Shown one piece after another: positions 42,664 to 53,769 of a stretch of 64,000 nucleotides of DNA; the stretch's first letter is position 1, and the number at the start of each line of letters is the position of its first letter. The stretch is from Prorocentrum cordatum. Its lineage: Eukaryota > Sar > Dinophyceae > Prorocentrales > Prorocentraceae. The DNA lies in the NCBI GenBank assembly GCA_963575745.1, contig CAUYUJ010014360.1, positions 161,772-225,771 of the forward strand, written 5' to 3'. The notes under the pieces were generated by a model. The model did not search any database. It was not told the DNA's origin and saw only the letters and a program-made list of their open reading frames with translations. The position numbers were made by a program, and so were the translations under genes.

Positions 42664-42884
42664 TTTGAACAGGGACCGACCGTCCTGGCATTCCTATAGT
42701 CATATCACGAAATGTTCTTAGAACCCAAAAATGTTCGAAGAACAAAACGATGTTCTTAGAACGTTAACCCGATGTGCTAAAGCAAGACAGTCCCAGCCAG
42801 AAATGTTCGTGGGAACCACAAAAGGTTCTTAGAACATTGTTTGGTGGGGCTATAAGCGAGCCGGGACGCTTCGCCACTGCTTGA
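42664..42884. mobile_element. MITE-B copy 2 (221 bp) with 5-bp target duplication
   Basis: Ends TTTGAACAGGGACCGACCG and GCTTCGCCACTGCTTGA; imperfect inverted ends of about 60 bp including GTCCTGGCA/AGCCGGGAC and ATGTTCTTAGAAC. Flanked by TCGAT at 42659-42663 and 42885-42889. The single TCGAT of the unoccupied site is at 56373-56377. Confidence 0.9.
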
Positions 42885-43080
42885 TCGATGGTCCTCGCCG
42901 AAGGAAACATGCACACGTCCGAGCGATGCCAAGCGGAAGGCCCGAGGCGGCACGCGGCGCACGCAGCACAACTCGTGCTCGTTCGCGCGCCCCGCTCTGC
43001 CCCGAGGCTCCGTGCCCTCCCCCCGGGGGCCCTCCGACCTCCAGGCCTTCCTGCCTCCCCCTCCCAGGGCCCCCCACCCT
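42885..43080 (+). repeat. Family M right part and unit shared with 32.16 kb
   Basis: TCGATGGTCCTCGCCGAAGG, AAACATGCACACGTCCGAGC match 56373-56440. From 42945 to 43080 the text matches 32160-32310 until MITE-B3. Confidence 0.75.
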
Positions 43081-43313
43081 TTGAGCAGGGACCGACCGTC
43101 CTGGCACTCCTATAGTCCTACCACGAAATGTTCTTAGAACCCCAGACTATTCTAAGAACAAAAACAATGTTCTTAGAACACAAGGCCGATGTGTCAAAAC
43201 AAAACAGTCCCAGCCAGAAATGTTCTCAGAACATCTCGTACGGACCACAAGAGGTTCTTAGAACATTCTTTGGTGAGACTATAGGCGAGCCAGGACGCTT
43301 CGCCACTGCTTGA
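43081..43313. mobile_element. MITE-B copy 3 (233 bp) with 5-bp target duplication
   Basis: TTGAGCAGGGACCGACCGTC ... CGCTTCGCCACTGCTTGA, flanked by ACCCT at 43076-43080 and 43314-43318. Contains four GTTCTTAGAAC-like palindromes. It has the intact GCGAGCCAGGACGCTT that is the LINE target in copy 1. Confidence 0.9.
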
Positions 43314-43335
43314 ACCCTGCACCTCCCCCCCTCCC

Positions 43336-43684
43336 ATCGGGGGTTGCTAGAGTTAGGTCGGGCATGTCCCCCTACAGGCCGATTTTCGAGGAAAAATCGA
43401 ACATAGCCAAAACGCCTCCAAACATAGCCAGAAAATGTTGAAAACTTTTTCCCCCTGTTATGTTTTTTTTGTTTTGTGCCAATTTTTGCAAATTCCTACT
43501 GTAGAGGGCCAGGCCCGACTTAATGCCAGAGGTGCCCCTGGCCCAAGGTGCCCCCGGCCTGTCGCTGCAGTGGGAGCCCCTGGGGCCCTCTGGGCCTCGT
43601 GAGGGGGTGCTCGGGAGGCCCAGAGGGCCTCCTTGGACATCCGGGGGGCACCTTGGGCCGGGGGGCACCTCCGGCAACGCCCGA
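43336..43684. mobile_element. Family D element copy 3, split by MITE-A3
   Basis: Left end TCGGGGGTTGC-TAGAG (to 43352), then MITE-A3, then TGCCAGAGGTGCCCCTGGCC from 43524 and inverted right end GGCACCTCCGGCAACGCCCG to 43684. A partial copy of its right two thirds follows in tandem (43685-43828). Confidence 0.8.
43353..43523. mobile_element. MITE-A copy 3 (171 bp), nested in family D
   Basis: TTAGGTCGGGCATGTCCCCC ... GGGCCAGGCCCGACTTAA. Target duplication TGCTAGAG (43345-43352) / TGCCAGAG (43524-43531), one mismatch. Centre AT-rich with T8. Confidence 0.9.
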
Positions 43685-44174
43685 TCCGCAGCTCCGCAGC
43701 CTTCCTCCAGCTTCATTTGGAGCCCCTGGGGACCTCTCGGCCTCGTGAGGGGTGCTGGGGAGGCCCAGAGGGCCTCCTCGGACCTCAGGGGGGCACCTTG
43801 GGCCAGGGGCACCTCTGGCAACGCCCGATCCGCAGCTCCGCAGCCTCCCTCCGGTTCATTCCTCCAGCTTTACGCCGTCGTCTCCCGAGTGCTCGTCGTC
43901 CCGCGCTCGCCGCTCTTGCCAGCCGCGCCGGCAACGCAACCGAAGATCAATCGAGCCGGGCGTTTGCCACGGGCGCGGCAAAGCTCCCCTCCCAGTCGTG
44001 GCGGGCACTTCCAGGGCACCAGCCGCGCGCAAAGACCACGGCCGCTGGGCGATGCACGTACGAGCGGCATTTCTGGTGCAGAGACGAGCGCGCATGTAGT
44101 TGTTGCGTGTGAAGATTCCGACCTGGCGCTGGCGCAGAGCATGCTGTGGATCACGAGCGGCGAACGTATCCACA

Positions 44175-44345
44175 ACCACGCCCTCCCAATCTGGATTCTG
44201 GGACGCGACTCCGTGGATACGCGGTGGCACAGATGTCCCACGCGGGGCATCCGCGAACAAAAATATCTGTACGCATCCATTGGGCCGCGGCCCAAGGGCC
44301 AGGCCCAGCACACCGTGGATATGGGTACGTTTCCAGGCCATTGAG
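44175..44345 (+). repeat. Family G copy (pair with 3.5 kb)
   Basis: CTGGATTCTGGGACGCGACT, GATACGCGGTGGCA, GCGGGGCATCCGCG as at 3505-3570; both continue into GGCCGCGGCCCA-like text. Confidence 0.6.
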
Positions 44346-44498
44346 TGAATCGCGATTCAAAGGTATGGGGTGTTGGATCTGGTCCTGGGGCTCTCAATCA
44401 GGAAAGCCCTTTGCGCTCGCACGTGGTGGTGTATGGGATCCCCTTCTTCCGCAGTGAGGAAGGGATCACTTCACACGAGGTCTGACCCCTTTCAGAGC

Positions 44499-44631
44499 CG
44501 ACGACAGGGGCGAATAGCCCAGGGGAGAGCAACAGATGTATTCAGGAGCGCCGATGATCCATGTCTTCGAAAAGGTTTCCGGGCGAATGCGATAAATGCC
44601 CGCCCCTGGGCTATTCGCCCCTATCGTCGCC
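44499..44631. mobile_element. Inverted-repeat element (133 bp)
   Basis: GACGACAGGGGCGAATAGCC then CAGGGG at the left and the inverse CCCCTGGGCTATTCGCCCCT then ATCGTCG at the right, arms of about 30 bp with one or two differences. No clear target duplication. Confidence 0.8.
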
Positions 44632-44683
44632 GCCGACCCATTGGTCCCACTTTCTTTCGACCAGCGGGGGCTGGCCTGGCGAG

Positions 44684-44832
44684 CGCGGAGGAGGAGGAGG
44701 AGGAGGAGAGGCTAGGGGGGAGGAGGAGGGCAGGGAGAGGAAAGAGGAGGAGGAGGAGGAGGAGGAGGAGGAGGAGGAGGAGGAGGAGGAGGAGGAGGAG
44801 GAGGAGGAGGAGGAGGAGGAGGAGGAGGAGGG
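44684..44832 (+). repeat. (GGA)n microsatellite
   Basis: About 150 bp; pure from about 44742. Confidence 0.95.
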
Positions 44833-45250
44833 AAGGAGGCCAACGCGGCCCCTCCTGGCGGGGACTTCCCAAGAGGGCACGCGCGCCCCAATCCATGCCC
44901 CACCGTCTGCACGGGGGCCCGCGCCTGTGCCACCGCGTCCCCCGGGGAGGACCGCTTCAGTCCCGAGGGGGGCCCCGCAGACCTGGGCGCCAGGCGGCGG
45001 ACAGCGCCGCCGGCGGGGGCTCAAAAATGTACACCGCCACCACCTCCCTCGCCCCATCCCTCTCCCAGGAGAGAGGGGAGGAGGAGGGAGAAAGCAGATG
45101 AAGGGGCCCTGGGACACACAAATAAATACACACAAAAAAAAGGATTCCCCATATTCTCCAATATTTTCTGGGTTTTTGTCTTCCCCACCACTTCCCATAT
45201 TTTCCCATATTTTTCTGGGGGGTCGACGATTACTTGTGTCTGTGTGTTTT
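44833..45250 (+). repeat. Spacer with repeat family F, copy 1 (45100-45250)
   Basis: 44833-45090 has no recognised feature. From 45100: AAGGGGCCCTGGGACACACA, GGATTCCCCATATTCTCC, ATTTTCTGGG, then GGGGTCGACGATTACTTGTG, as at 53.33-53.64 kb. Confidence 0.6.
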
Positions 45251-46544
45251 TTCCCTCCTGAGAAAAGAAGGGAGGAGGAACGGCGGTGACGGCGGTGCAC
45301 ATGCATGGGGCCCGCACGCTGGCCACGGGGGCCCCGAGGCCCTGGCTGCCGCACGGCAGCGCCGTGGACTCCCTGCTGGAGCCGCCCCCCGGCGGGGGCT
45401 CCAGCCCGGGCACGACGGGTTGGCGGCGAGGGGGCGTATGACGGCGGCGAGGGGGGTGGCGGCGAGGGGGCCTTGGGGGTGGCGGCGAGGGGGCTTGGCT
45501 TTGTAAGACGGCGGCGAGGGGGGTGGCGGCGAAGGGGGGGGGGCGGCGGGTGCCTGCCTAAAGCCCGCCCAACTTCTGGGAAGCGTCCTCAGAAGGCCTC
45601 GGGCCCTTTTTTGACGCAGCCCCTGCCTTCTCAGAAGCCCGCCCCCCGCCGCCGTCTCGGATGGCCGCCCCCCCCTCGCGCCACCCCCTTTGGTCGGCGC
45701 CGCCGAAGAGAGTCGAGGTCGTGGAGCCGCCCGGTGAACACATCTGCGCGCCCTGTCCTGGCTGCGCTCGGAAGCCCCGCCGAGTCCCGCCGCTCCGCCC
45801 TCAGGCCTCGCCCTCCGACCCTCTGGAGACTGCCCCGCGCGGGTCGCACAGCGCGTGGGCCGTGCGGGCGGCGTTGGAGCAAGCGGCAGGGCAGGAACCG
45901 CAGCTGCTGCCACGGCTGCTGCCCAGCGCCCTCAGGCCCGGCCCGAGGATCCTGTTTCGAGCGTGTGTGGGGCTGCGACTTGATAGTTGCCTGCGTGAAG
46001 CTGGGCATTTGTTCCCTGACTACCCACGCGAGACCCAACGGCGCTGCATGAGACATAACACGCTCCGGCTCGTGCAGGTCCGCACTACTGTAGCAATAGC
46101 TCGCCACGGAGGAACACATCTACTCCGCGGCAGCAGCTGAGGCGTCCCTGGAGGGCTCAGCAAGCTACGAGCAGCAGCAAGCAACCTGGGGGCGCGAGGA
46201 CGGTCACGTGCGGAGATGCGGCGCGTTGTAGGGCGGCCTCGCTGGGGAACAGAGGGGGACAGGGAGAGGAGCAAGAGCCGGTGTCTGCACTGTCGCCGTG
46301 CGGGTGGGGCGCGAGTCGAATGTCGCACGAGATCGCCGCCCAGGGCCGTCTGAAAGCGACGAACAGACTATCCTGCGAGCCACGCCAACAGCCAGCGCAC
46401 CTAGAACATCAGAGACAAACGCGAAGTGCTCGACGCTGCCAATACGATCACGTAGGGGTCCCAAAACCGTGTGGTGACGCACTGCACGGTGACCTCGAAG
46501 TCGCGAAAGCCCGCACTGCGCGGTCCGCCACTGCACGATTTTGG
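45251..46544. other. GC-rich spacer, nothing recognised
   Basis: A GGCGGCGAGGGGG repeat (five or so units, 45424-45545) and no recognisable domain elsewhere. Confidence 0.45.
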
Positions 46545-46655
46545 GACCTCGGAGACCCTGGTCACCGGAGACGTCTGCGGAGAACGACCCGAGTCCCGTC
46601 ACTGTGCGGTGACCCCGAATCCCCACTGACCCACCACGCGTTGTGGTCATCATCG
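46545..46655 (+). repeat. Family K copy (pair with 38.63 kb)
   Basis: GGGACCTCGGAGACCC, GCGGAGAACGACCCGAGTCC, GCGGTGACCCCGAATCCCCA. Confidence 0.7.
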
Positions 46656-47167
46656 CGCCGTGTGGGGGCCCCACGACGATCACGTCTCCCGGCAGCTTCT
46701 GGCCAGCGAGCTGGGGTGGACGCGGCAGCGCAACGCCACGACGCTGCGCCCCCGCCGCACGTCGTGCCCCGATGGCCCGGGGCGGCACGGCCCGCTTTGA
46801 AGCAGATCGTTTAGGGAGCCCACAAAGGACGTACGCGCCCAGCTATGTACATGAACACGGCCCCTCGATCCGCGAGACCGGCCGCGTGATACGAACATTC
46901 GCGCACTGCGTACTCTCGAAACCGACATGGATTCATGTACGTGTACGTCCTTCTTTCGCTCCTGAACGCTTGCGGGCAATCCCGGGGGCCTCGCGGGGCA
47001 GCCCGAGACCCACTCGACGTCTCGGACTCACGTCGGATTTTCACACTTCGGCACATCGCCGCGCGACTTCGCCGTCGGATACCCGACGGGGCGGACGTGT
47101 GGACTGGACGATATATAACTACGGCGCGCCCCGCGAGGCCTCCGGGATTTTCCGCATCGCAAGACTG
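46656..47167. other. Spacer downstream (minus) of a relict SL
   Basis: Moderate GC. On the minus strand an open frame passes through it, but without recognisable domain. May be retroposed mRNA sequence if the SL at 47168 is real. Confidence 0.35.
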
Positions 47168-47189
47168 CGTGCGCCAAAATGGCCACGGA
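47168..47189 (-). other. Relict SL-like sequence (minus strand, 19 of 22)
   Basis: Minus strand reads TCCGTGGCCATTTTGGC then GCACG. Three substitutions against the SL; the internal AG is lost. A (CCT)n tract lies directly 5' on the same strand. Confidence 0.6.
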
Positions 47190-47565
47190 GGAGGAGGAGG
47201 AGGAGGGAGAGGAGGAGGAGGAGGAGGAGGAGGAGGAGGAGGAGGAGGAGGAGGAGGAGGAGGAGGAGGAGGAGGAGGAGGAGGAGGAGGAGGAGGAGGA
47301 GGAGGAGGAGGAGGGGAGGAGGAGGAGGAGGAGGAGGGAGGGAGGAGGAGGAGGAGGAGGGAGGAGGAGGAGGGGAGGAGGAGAGGAGGAGGAGGAGGAG
47401 GAGGAGGAGGAGGAGGAGGAGGAGGAGGAGGAGCGGGAGGAGGAGGAGGAGGAGGAGGAGGAGGAGGAGGAGGAGGAGCAGGAGGAGGAGGAGGAGGAGG
47501 AGGAGGAGGAGGAGGAGGAGGAGGGAGAGGAGGGGCAGGAGGGGCGAGGAGGAGGAGGAGGAGGC
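47190..47565 (+). repeat. (GGA)n microsatellite, about 375 bp
   Basis: Nearly pure GAG to 47310, then GAGGGAGG variants and GAG again. Confidence 0.95.
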
Positions 47566-48344
47566 TGTGACCGAGGGTCCCGATTAGGGCTCCTAATCGG
47601 TATCCTATTGTGGGGGAGATTCTGAGCAACACGAAGGTTTTGTGAGCCGCGGCCTGAATCTAGTAAGCTGCCACATCCGAGTGGCAGCGAAGCGAGCGGC
47701 ATGTACGAAACGCGCAGATTCATTCGGCAAGCCCACTCCCACGCGCACCGAACGCACCCCCGAACGCGACCCCCCCCCCCACGCCTCGCGAAGGAGAGCC
47801 CGGTCTTTCCCCGCAGCGCGACCTCCCCCCACCCAGCGCTTGCGGAGCAGCTCGGCGCAGCAAGCTGGCACCCGAGCTTTTCAAAACAGCGCCGCACCGC
47901 TTGTCTCGACCGCGCTGCGGTGCGCCGGGCCCTCCATTGGGCGATCGCTGGGCGGCTGGGGGCCGATGCGTCCCCCCGCCAAGAGCCCATCCCCCCGAAC
48001 GCTGCCCCCGACCGCGGTCTCCACGCTGACCTTTGGGCCACATAGCTCGGGGCCTCCGGCGGCCCTGGGGGGCGATCCCGCCCCCCCCCCCACCCCCGAG
48101 GAGCGCCCTCGACGAGGCGCAGCCGCTGGAGGGCACCCCCGGGGGCTGGGGAGCCGCCGGCCGGCGGGAGGCCCCGCGCCGCGGCAGACGGGCGGCGTCG
48201 CCTCTCGACCCTCCCCCCCCACGGGGCCTCAGCGGGCCTCCGACGGAGGCGGGGCGGAGGTCCGTGTCCGTGAAGGCGGCACGCCGCGCGGCAACGGCCT
48301 CGGCTCGCGCCGCGCGCGGCCAGCACGAGAGGCACAAGCCAGCC
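47566..48344. other. GC-rich spacer, nothing recognised
   Basis: C-rich runs (47768-47779, 48073-48086). Long frames on both strands lack domains. Confidence 0.4.
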
Positions 48345-48670
48345 TCCTCGCTCCTCGCTCGTCGCTCCTCCTCGCTCCTCGCTCCTCGCTCCTCGCTCCT
48401 CCTCGCTCCTCGCTCCTCCTCCTCCTCCTCCTCGCTCCTCCTCGTTCGCTCCTCCTCGCTCCTCCTCGCTCCTCCTCCTCCTCCTCCTCCTCCTCCTCCT
48501 CCTCCTCCTCCTCCTCCTCCTGGCTCCTCCTTCTGGCTCCTCCTCCTGGCTCCTCCTCCTGGCTCTTCCTCCTCCTCCTCCTCCTCTCCTCCTCCTCCTC
48601 TCCTCCTCCTCCTCCTCCTCCCTCCCTCCCTCCTCTCCTCCCTCCCTCCCTCCCTCTCTCTCCCTCCCCC
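48345..48670 (+). repeat. (CTCGCTC)n passing into (CTC)n and (CCCT)n
   Basis: Starts as an irregular CTCGCTCCT repeat (48345-48470), then TCC (48471-48522), CTCCTGGCT variants, TCC and finally CCTCCCTCCC. Confidence 0.95.
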
Positions 48671-49584
48671 TAGAAACGCCCAGGGGCCCCCCCGAGTGGG
48701 TCCCCATCCCCGTCCGGGCGTTGGGGTTATGGTTCCCTCCCTCCTCCCTCGCACAGCAATCGCAAACCGTCTCCCCGCCGTACAGATGAAGCACGACGCT
48801 GTCTCGCTCCCCTCTGCTCCGCCGCCGCCGCCGCCGCCGCATAAGCTCGCCGGCCGGCAGGCCCGCCGCCATCGCTCGGCGCCCGCGGCCCAGCCCAGCG
48901 CGCGCAGGGCCTGGCCGCCAAGCCCCGCCAGGCACGTCTGCGCCGTGTGCCGACGACCTCCTCCCCGAGGTCGGCGCGGAGTTGGCGCAAGCAGAGGAGC
49001 GACGGCGCACGGCCGACTCCTGGACGGGCCCGGCCGAACTCGCAGCTCCTTCGGTGGAGGGCCATGACGGACTCTGGCGCTCCTTGTCGCCACGAGCCAT
49101 GAAGCCTTCGTGGATGGCGCCCTGCTCGCCGACCGAGTAGAGCTCCGAGACGGCCGCCTCAAGCTTGACGGCAGCCCCTGCCGGCGCAGGTGCTCGGTGA
49201 GCACAGCCGCGGCCGCTGTGCGGCAGCGAAGCCGCCCAGAACCCGTGCGGCAGACAGAGAGACTATGTACACCCCTGCCTAGAATTAAGAAGGTTGTAGG
49301 CTTCGAACATAGATGTCACTCCAGTTTCTTTTACCGCAACCCAGGTCCAGATATACGAACATTCGACGAAGCAACGAAAAAGATATCCAAGAAAACGGCC
49401 CGGGTGCAGTCCAGATTCTCCTCTCTCCTCCCTCGCTCCTCCTCCAGTCATCGTTCGACTCGAAGCCATGCGCCGCCAAACGCGTGCCCCAAGCGGCTTG
49501 AATGCGCCGAATGCGCGCCGGGAGGACGGAAGGAGGAAGAACAGGAGGATGACGACGAGGTGCAAAAACAAACTGCACAAACAG
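48671..49584. other. Spacer, nothing recognised
   Basis: A (GCC)n run of eight or so units at 48818-48840. No gene supported. Confidence 0.4.
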
Positions 49585-49735
49585 AAACTTTCGGAGCTCT
49601 GCGCGGCTCTTTTGGATGATTGGCACTGGGTCACTCTGGCGGCGCCTCCGGCGCCGCCTCTAGCGCGCAGAGCGCGCAAACCAATGCTCCAGCGCCGATC
49701 CAAGATATCCGCGCAGCCCTGCGGAAGTTTTCTCC
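49585..49735. mobile_element. Fold-back element copy 3 (core inverted)
   Basis: Arms AACTTTCGGAGCTCTGCGCG and, inverted, near 49700-49735; core GGCGGCGCCTCCGGCGCCGC then GCGCGCAGAGCGCGC, i.e. the core of copies 1 and 2 in the opposite orientation. More diverged. Confidence 0.75.
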
Positions 49736-49789
49736 CAACCATCCTGTGGTGTTGGGTTCCTCACTCACTCCTTCTCCCCGACCTCCCTC

Positions 49790-50055
49790 CTCCCATCTCT
49801 GCCTCTGCTCTCCGCATGTCCAGTTCGGCACACCCCTCACGAGGATCACTGCCCCATAGGTAGCTCGACCGAAGGCCCCAGTGGCAGGGTCCGCATGCGT
49901 CCCCTCGCCCATTTCGGCACACTGCTCACGAGGGTCGTGGCCCCATAGAGAGCTCCACCGAAGGCCTCATTGGCAGGGTCCGCATGCGTCCCTCCGCCTG
50001 ATTCGGCACACCCCTCACGAAGGTCGTGGCCCCATAGGGAGCCCCACCGAAACCC
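49790..50055 (-). repeat. 90-bp satellite, inverted copies (about 2.5-3 units)
   Basis: Reverse complement of the 1.06-1.96 kb units: ACCGAAGGCCCCAGTGGCAG, GGTCCGCATGCGTCCC, TTCGGCACACCCCTCACGA, CGTGGCCCCATAGGGAG. Confidence 0.9.
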
Positions 50056-52069
50056 ACAACGCGGTACTCACAACTGCATGCGGTTTGGCCTTTTGCCAAG
50101 ACAACTGTTTTGTTTGTTTGTTTGCTTTTTTTCTGTGCTTATGTCAACGTCCGGTGCAGCCGAGGGGCACCTTCCCCATCCCAACCTCCTTGCCTGGGAC
50201 ACTCCCTTGCCCAGGACCACTGGAACGCGGGGTTGACGGATGTCGTGCCTTCCCCAAGATCGGTCGTGGCCGATTCGTTTTGGGCACTTCGCTGCGCTCG
50301 TGGAGCAATCTGCACACCCAACGGTGCGTGGCCCGTGGGAACGTGACTGTTGCGGTCTCTATTATTCCTGGGGTCGTCTTGGAATGGGACGTGTGTGACT
50401 CCCGTGCATGATGTTCCGAGTCGCGCTGGTCTCCAGATCACGAAAACATTTCGTCACTAGCAGATGTCCACGGGCTTCGTGTGCCAACTGTGATCGCAAG
50501 CCAGATCGGGCAGCCGCTGACCATGCGGGTGCCACGTCCATGGTAGGTGGCGAGGACGCAGCCCGCCATCCTTCTCCTCTTTCTCTTCCTGGGGCCTGCT
50601 CCTCCTGCTCTGCCTGCCCCTCCCCCCAAGCGCATCCTCGTGGTCATGATTGGCCCCACGGACTTTCCAAGACCTGCCGTTCCGAACGACTTGGGAACGG
50701 AGTGGGGTGGATTTCGATGCGTACGTGCACATCTGCTCCGTACCACGAGCAGTTCTGCGCTGGAGGCGATGATGGCGATAACTGCGTAATCACAGCGCCC
50801 GCACTGGTCAGGCTTTCGGCCGAGACTGAGGCAATGATTGCTTGGTATCCTAGGCAGAGGCTGGCTTCCCAACGCCGTAAGCATAGGGAGGTAACGATTC
50901 AGAGATACGCCGGGGGACAGGGGATTACGTCCTGCGTCCAGTTCCCAGGCTCACGAAGCAGTGACTGCAACCAATGGATTGTGAAATCGACACGTGCCGG
51001 CGCCACCAGATAGACCACAACTGGCCTGACTATGTCGTCCAGGCAGCTCGAAGACGCCATCCTTGCTTCACCCAGGTCAGAACTCGAGCTGTCCCAATGC
51101 AAATGACCAAACCAACAGGACATACTTTTCGCAGCACCTGCGCAACGACAACAGCCCGCGCAGTTTGCTCGAGCTCCCTGCATCTCGGCGCACACGTGAA
51201 AATACGCCCCTCGCGCGACTGGGTTTGGTCCATGGCATTTGTCGGCGGTCCCTGTGCGCTCGGCTTGAAGTTACATCACAACGCCTCCGAAGACAGTAGA
51301 TGGACAAAATATTCGAACCCTTACACATTCGAGGAACATTCTGAATCACCCCCACGCCCCCGACATGAATGTTGATCTCAGTAAACGCAGTGCTTTCACT
51401 AGGGTTCGGATTTTTCTGTCCATTCACGCCCCCCCCGTCGTCGCGCCATCAATATATATATATATATATATATATGTATTCACTTCGGGGGGTCTGGGGG
51501 GGATCTTGGGCCACAGAGCTCGAATCTAATGCCCATGTACGGGAAGCCCTGAATACCCATCCAGTGGTCATGGACGCTAGCTAGAGCGGTAAACCTGACC
51601 CTCTCGGAGGCGACGGCGCCCTCCTGGCCACGGAGTCGGCTCGCGTGCGCGGGCGATTCGGTCGCGGAGCAGCCGGGGGGGCACGCTGAGGGCGTCGCCC
51701 GAGGATGGCCCACGCAGCGGTGCTCGCCGGTACGGGTCAGGCCTGCCCCCTGGCATGCCTCGCAGCTCGGCACCTGGGCACGCCGGGCACGCTCTCCTGA
51801 TGAGAGCGCTGGAGGTCGAGCTCCAGCACACAGAGTCTGCGCTCACGACAGCCGAGCCGAGGTCCGAATGAAGAATGGATGGTCCCGACACTTCAGCCCA
51901 AACCAAGCAATGTCGCCCTGGGCCCCAGGCAGCAACCTAGCGCAGAGTGGAGCAAGGAGTTGCCAAGTGGTGCTAACTCCATGCAGCATCATACCAAGCA
52001 GAAAATCCATCAGGCGTCATCCGTGGCGCAACTCATGGGCATGACCTATGTCCACGCACTATCCTCGTG
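50056..52069. other. 2-kb spacer with (TA)n, no gene recognised
   Basis: (TA)n at 51451-51474. Frames of 80-200 codons on both strands without recognisable domain. Lower repeat content than neighbours, so exons cannot be excluded. Confidence 0.4.
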
Positions 52070-52600
52070 CCCTTAAATGCAACCCACGGGCGCAACCCAG
52101 GCGGTACCCGCGGCGACGCAACCCCCTGCGACTCAAGTGGAACCCACGGGCAACGCCTATTGCGTAGCCCATGGGCACGCAGAGTCCTCATGGCGCACCT
52201 TGCTGGCGCCACCCAGGTTTTGTCATGGGAACTCCAGGGTGTCTCAGGCGCAACGCATGGGCACAAACCTATCGTTCAAACCATGGGCATACTCTATGGC
52301 GGCGAAAAGCTTTTGGTGCCGCAGGCGTACGGTAGGCTCGTGTCGTGTCGACCGGCGGCGACCCCAGCGTGGGCGTTCAAGGTTGAACGCCGCCAGCGAT
52401 CCAGAATCGGTCGATGTTGAAGGATCGCACGTCTCGGAAAGGGCCGATCGTTCAAGGTTGAACGACGCGAACCTGCCGTAATCTAATTGGTGTAACCTAG
52501 AACTACGAGAACTTCATGAGGCCTCGGGTGCAACGCTTGCGCATGGGCGCAACCCGTGGCGCAGCTTGAGCGCAACCCGCGGCGACGAACCATCATTGCA
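52070..52600. repeat. Degenerate CGCAACCCATGGGC-type repeat
   Basis: Words like GCAACCCACGGGC, GCAACGCATGGGCAC and GCGCAACCCGCGGCGACG recur irregularly. Two near-palindromes CGTTCAAGGTTGAACG lie at about 52374 and 52450. Confidence 0.6.
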
Positions 52601-53324
52601 GCCTCACGCCAAGTATCTCACAGAAGAATCAGGAGCCACACGCTGCAAACACTGATTGGAGAATGATGGTTGGGGGTTTAGGAGACACTTGTCTCGCGGA
52701 GTGCAACCGTGGGGCGTGTGATTCCCAAACCACGCGATGCAATGATCTGTGAGGGCCCGAGACCTGCGCAGACAGTGAGCGCTGAACGGTTGGAGTGAAG
52801 CTGGCCTGTGTTTTCGTAGCGCCAAGGAATAATTGGTATAACGAACAAACACAACCCTCGCCAGACCAAATGCGAGGAGAGGGCGACTGCTGCGCTTCCC
52901 TGCTCCGAGTTCCGAGGCCAGGAGGCCCCTGCAGTGGGGTCCGAATAGATGCGGCGCGATCCTCCCACCCGTGTGCCATGTGCTCGGACCTCAGCTGGGA
53001 GACCCTGGGGGGAGCGGGGCGAGGAGCGGGAGAGCGAATGCCGAGCTCCCCGGCCGCGGACTCCGGAGAGCGCTGCTCCGAGCCGTGCCTCGACCCGGGG
53101 GGAGCTTCCCGCGATCCCGCGGCACGCACGCGTCCAGGGTGCTGCAGAAGAGGGCGCCCCCGTGGCCGCAGGTCGGCGGGGTGGCCCCCCGCTCGGGGTG
53201 CTCGCGCAGGGCGGCGGTGCCCTGCTCCGTGAGGCCTGCGTGGGGGGGGGCAGGTCGCTACGCGGAGGGCCGAGGTGGCTTTCGCGCAGTCCTCTCTCTT
53301 CCGCGCCTCGTCCATCCCTCGCCC
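52601..53324. other. Spacer, nothing recognised
   Basis: Mixed composition; no domain found on either strand. Confidence 0.4.
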
Positions 53325-53645
53325 TCATAAACTGAAGGGACCCGGGGACACGCAAACACATACACGCAAAGAACAGGATCTCCCATATATTCCCACATTT
53401 TCTGGGCTCTTGTTTCCACGCGCAGCCCGCCCGATCCGCTGCCCCTCCAGAGGGCGATCTTCCCGAAGCCACACGACGAACACAACAACTGAGCCCGCCA
53501 AGCTGTCCTGCGAGCGTGGCCGAAACTCCGCCGACCCGCGACGGCAGAAGACCAACACCGGCAACGGCCCCAGACTCGGGCAAGGGGGACACGAGGGAGA
53601 GGAGGCATATCTTCCGGGGGATCGACGACTCCTCGTGTTCGGGAC
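53325..53645 (+). repeat. Repeat family F, copy 2
   Basis: AAACTGAAGGGACCCGGGGA, AACACATACACGCAAAG, GGATCTCCCATATATTCCC, ATTTTCTGGG; later GGGGATCGACGACTCCTCGT. Partner of 45100-45250. Confidence 0.6.
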
Positions 53646-53769
53646 CGAGAGGGGGGTGTCCCAGAGGGGAGGGTGCAAATCATGACCGGCGGCATGTGCG
53701 CGGCCCAGCGGGGGGGCCAGGGACGTGAAGAAATAAGAAGAGGCGCCACAAAATCTGGGGGAATAACAA

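Noticed and set aside
47028-49100. 690-codon minus-strand open frame and its overlapping partners
   Set aside because: Same triplet-tract artefact; its internal SVAILA is simply the translation of the SL relic.
50408-51375. Overlapping frames of 90-200 codons
   Set aside because: No motif, no bias, strands conflict; left as unannotated spacer.
51451-51474. TATA-type promoter in the (TA)n run
   Set aside because: Simple microsatellite; dinoflagellate promoters are not known to use TATA boxes, and no gene starts nearby.
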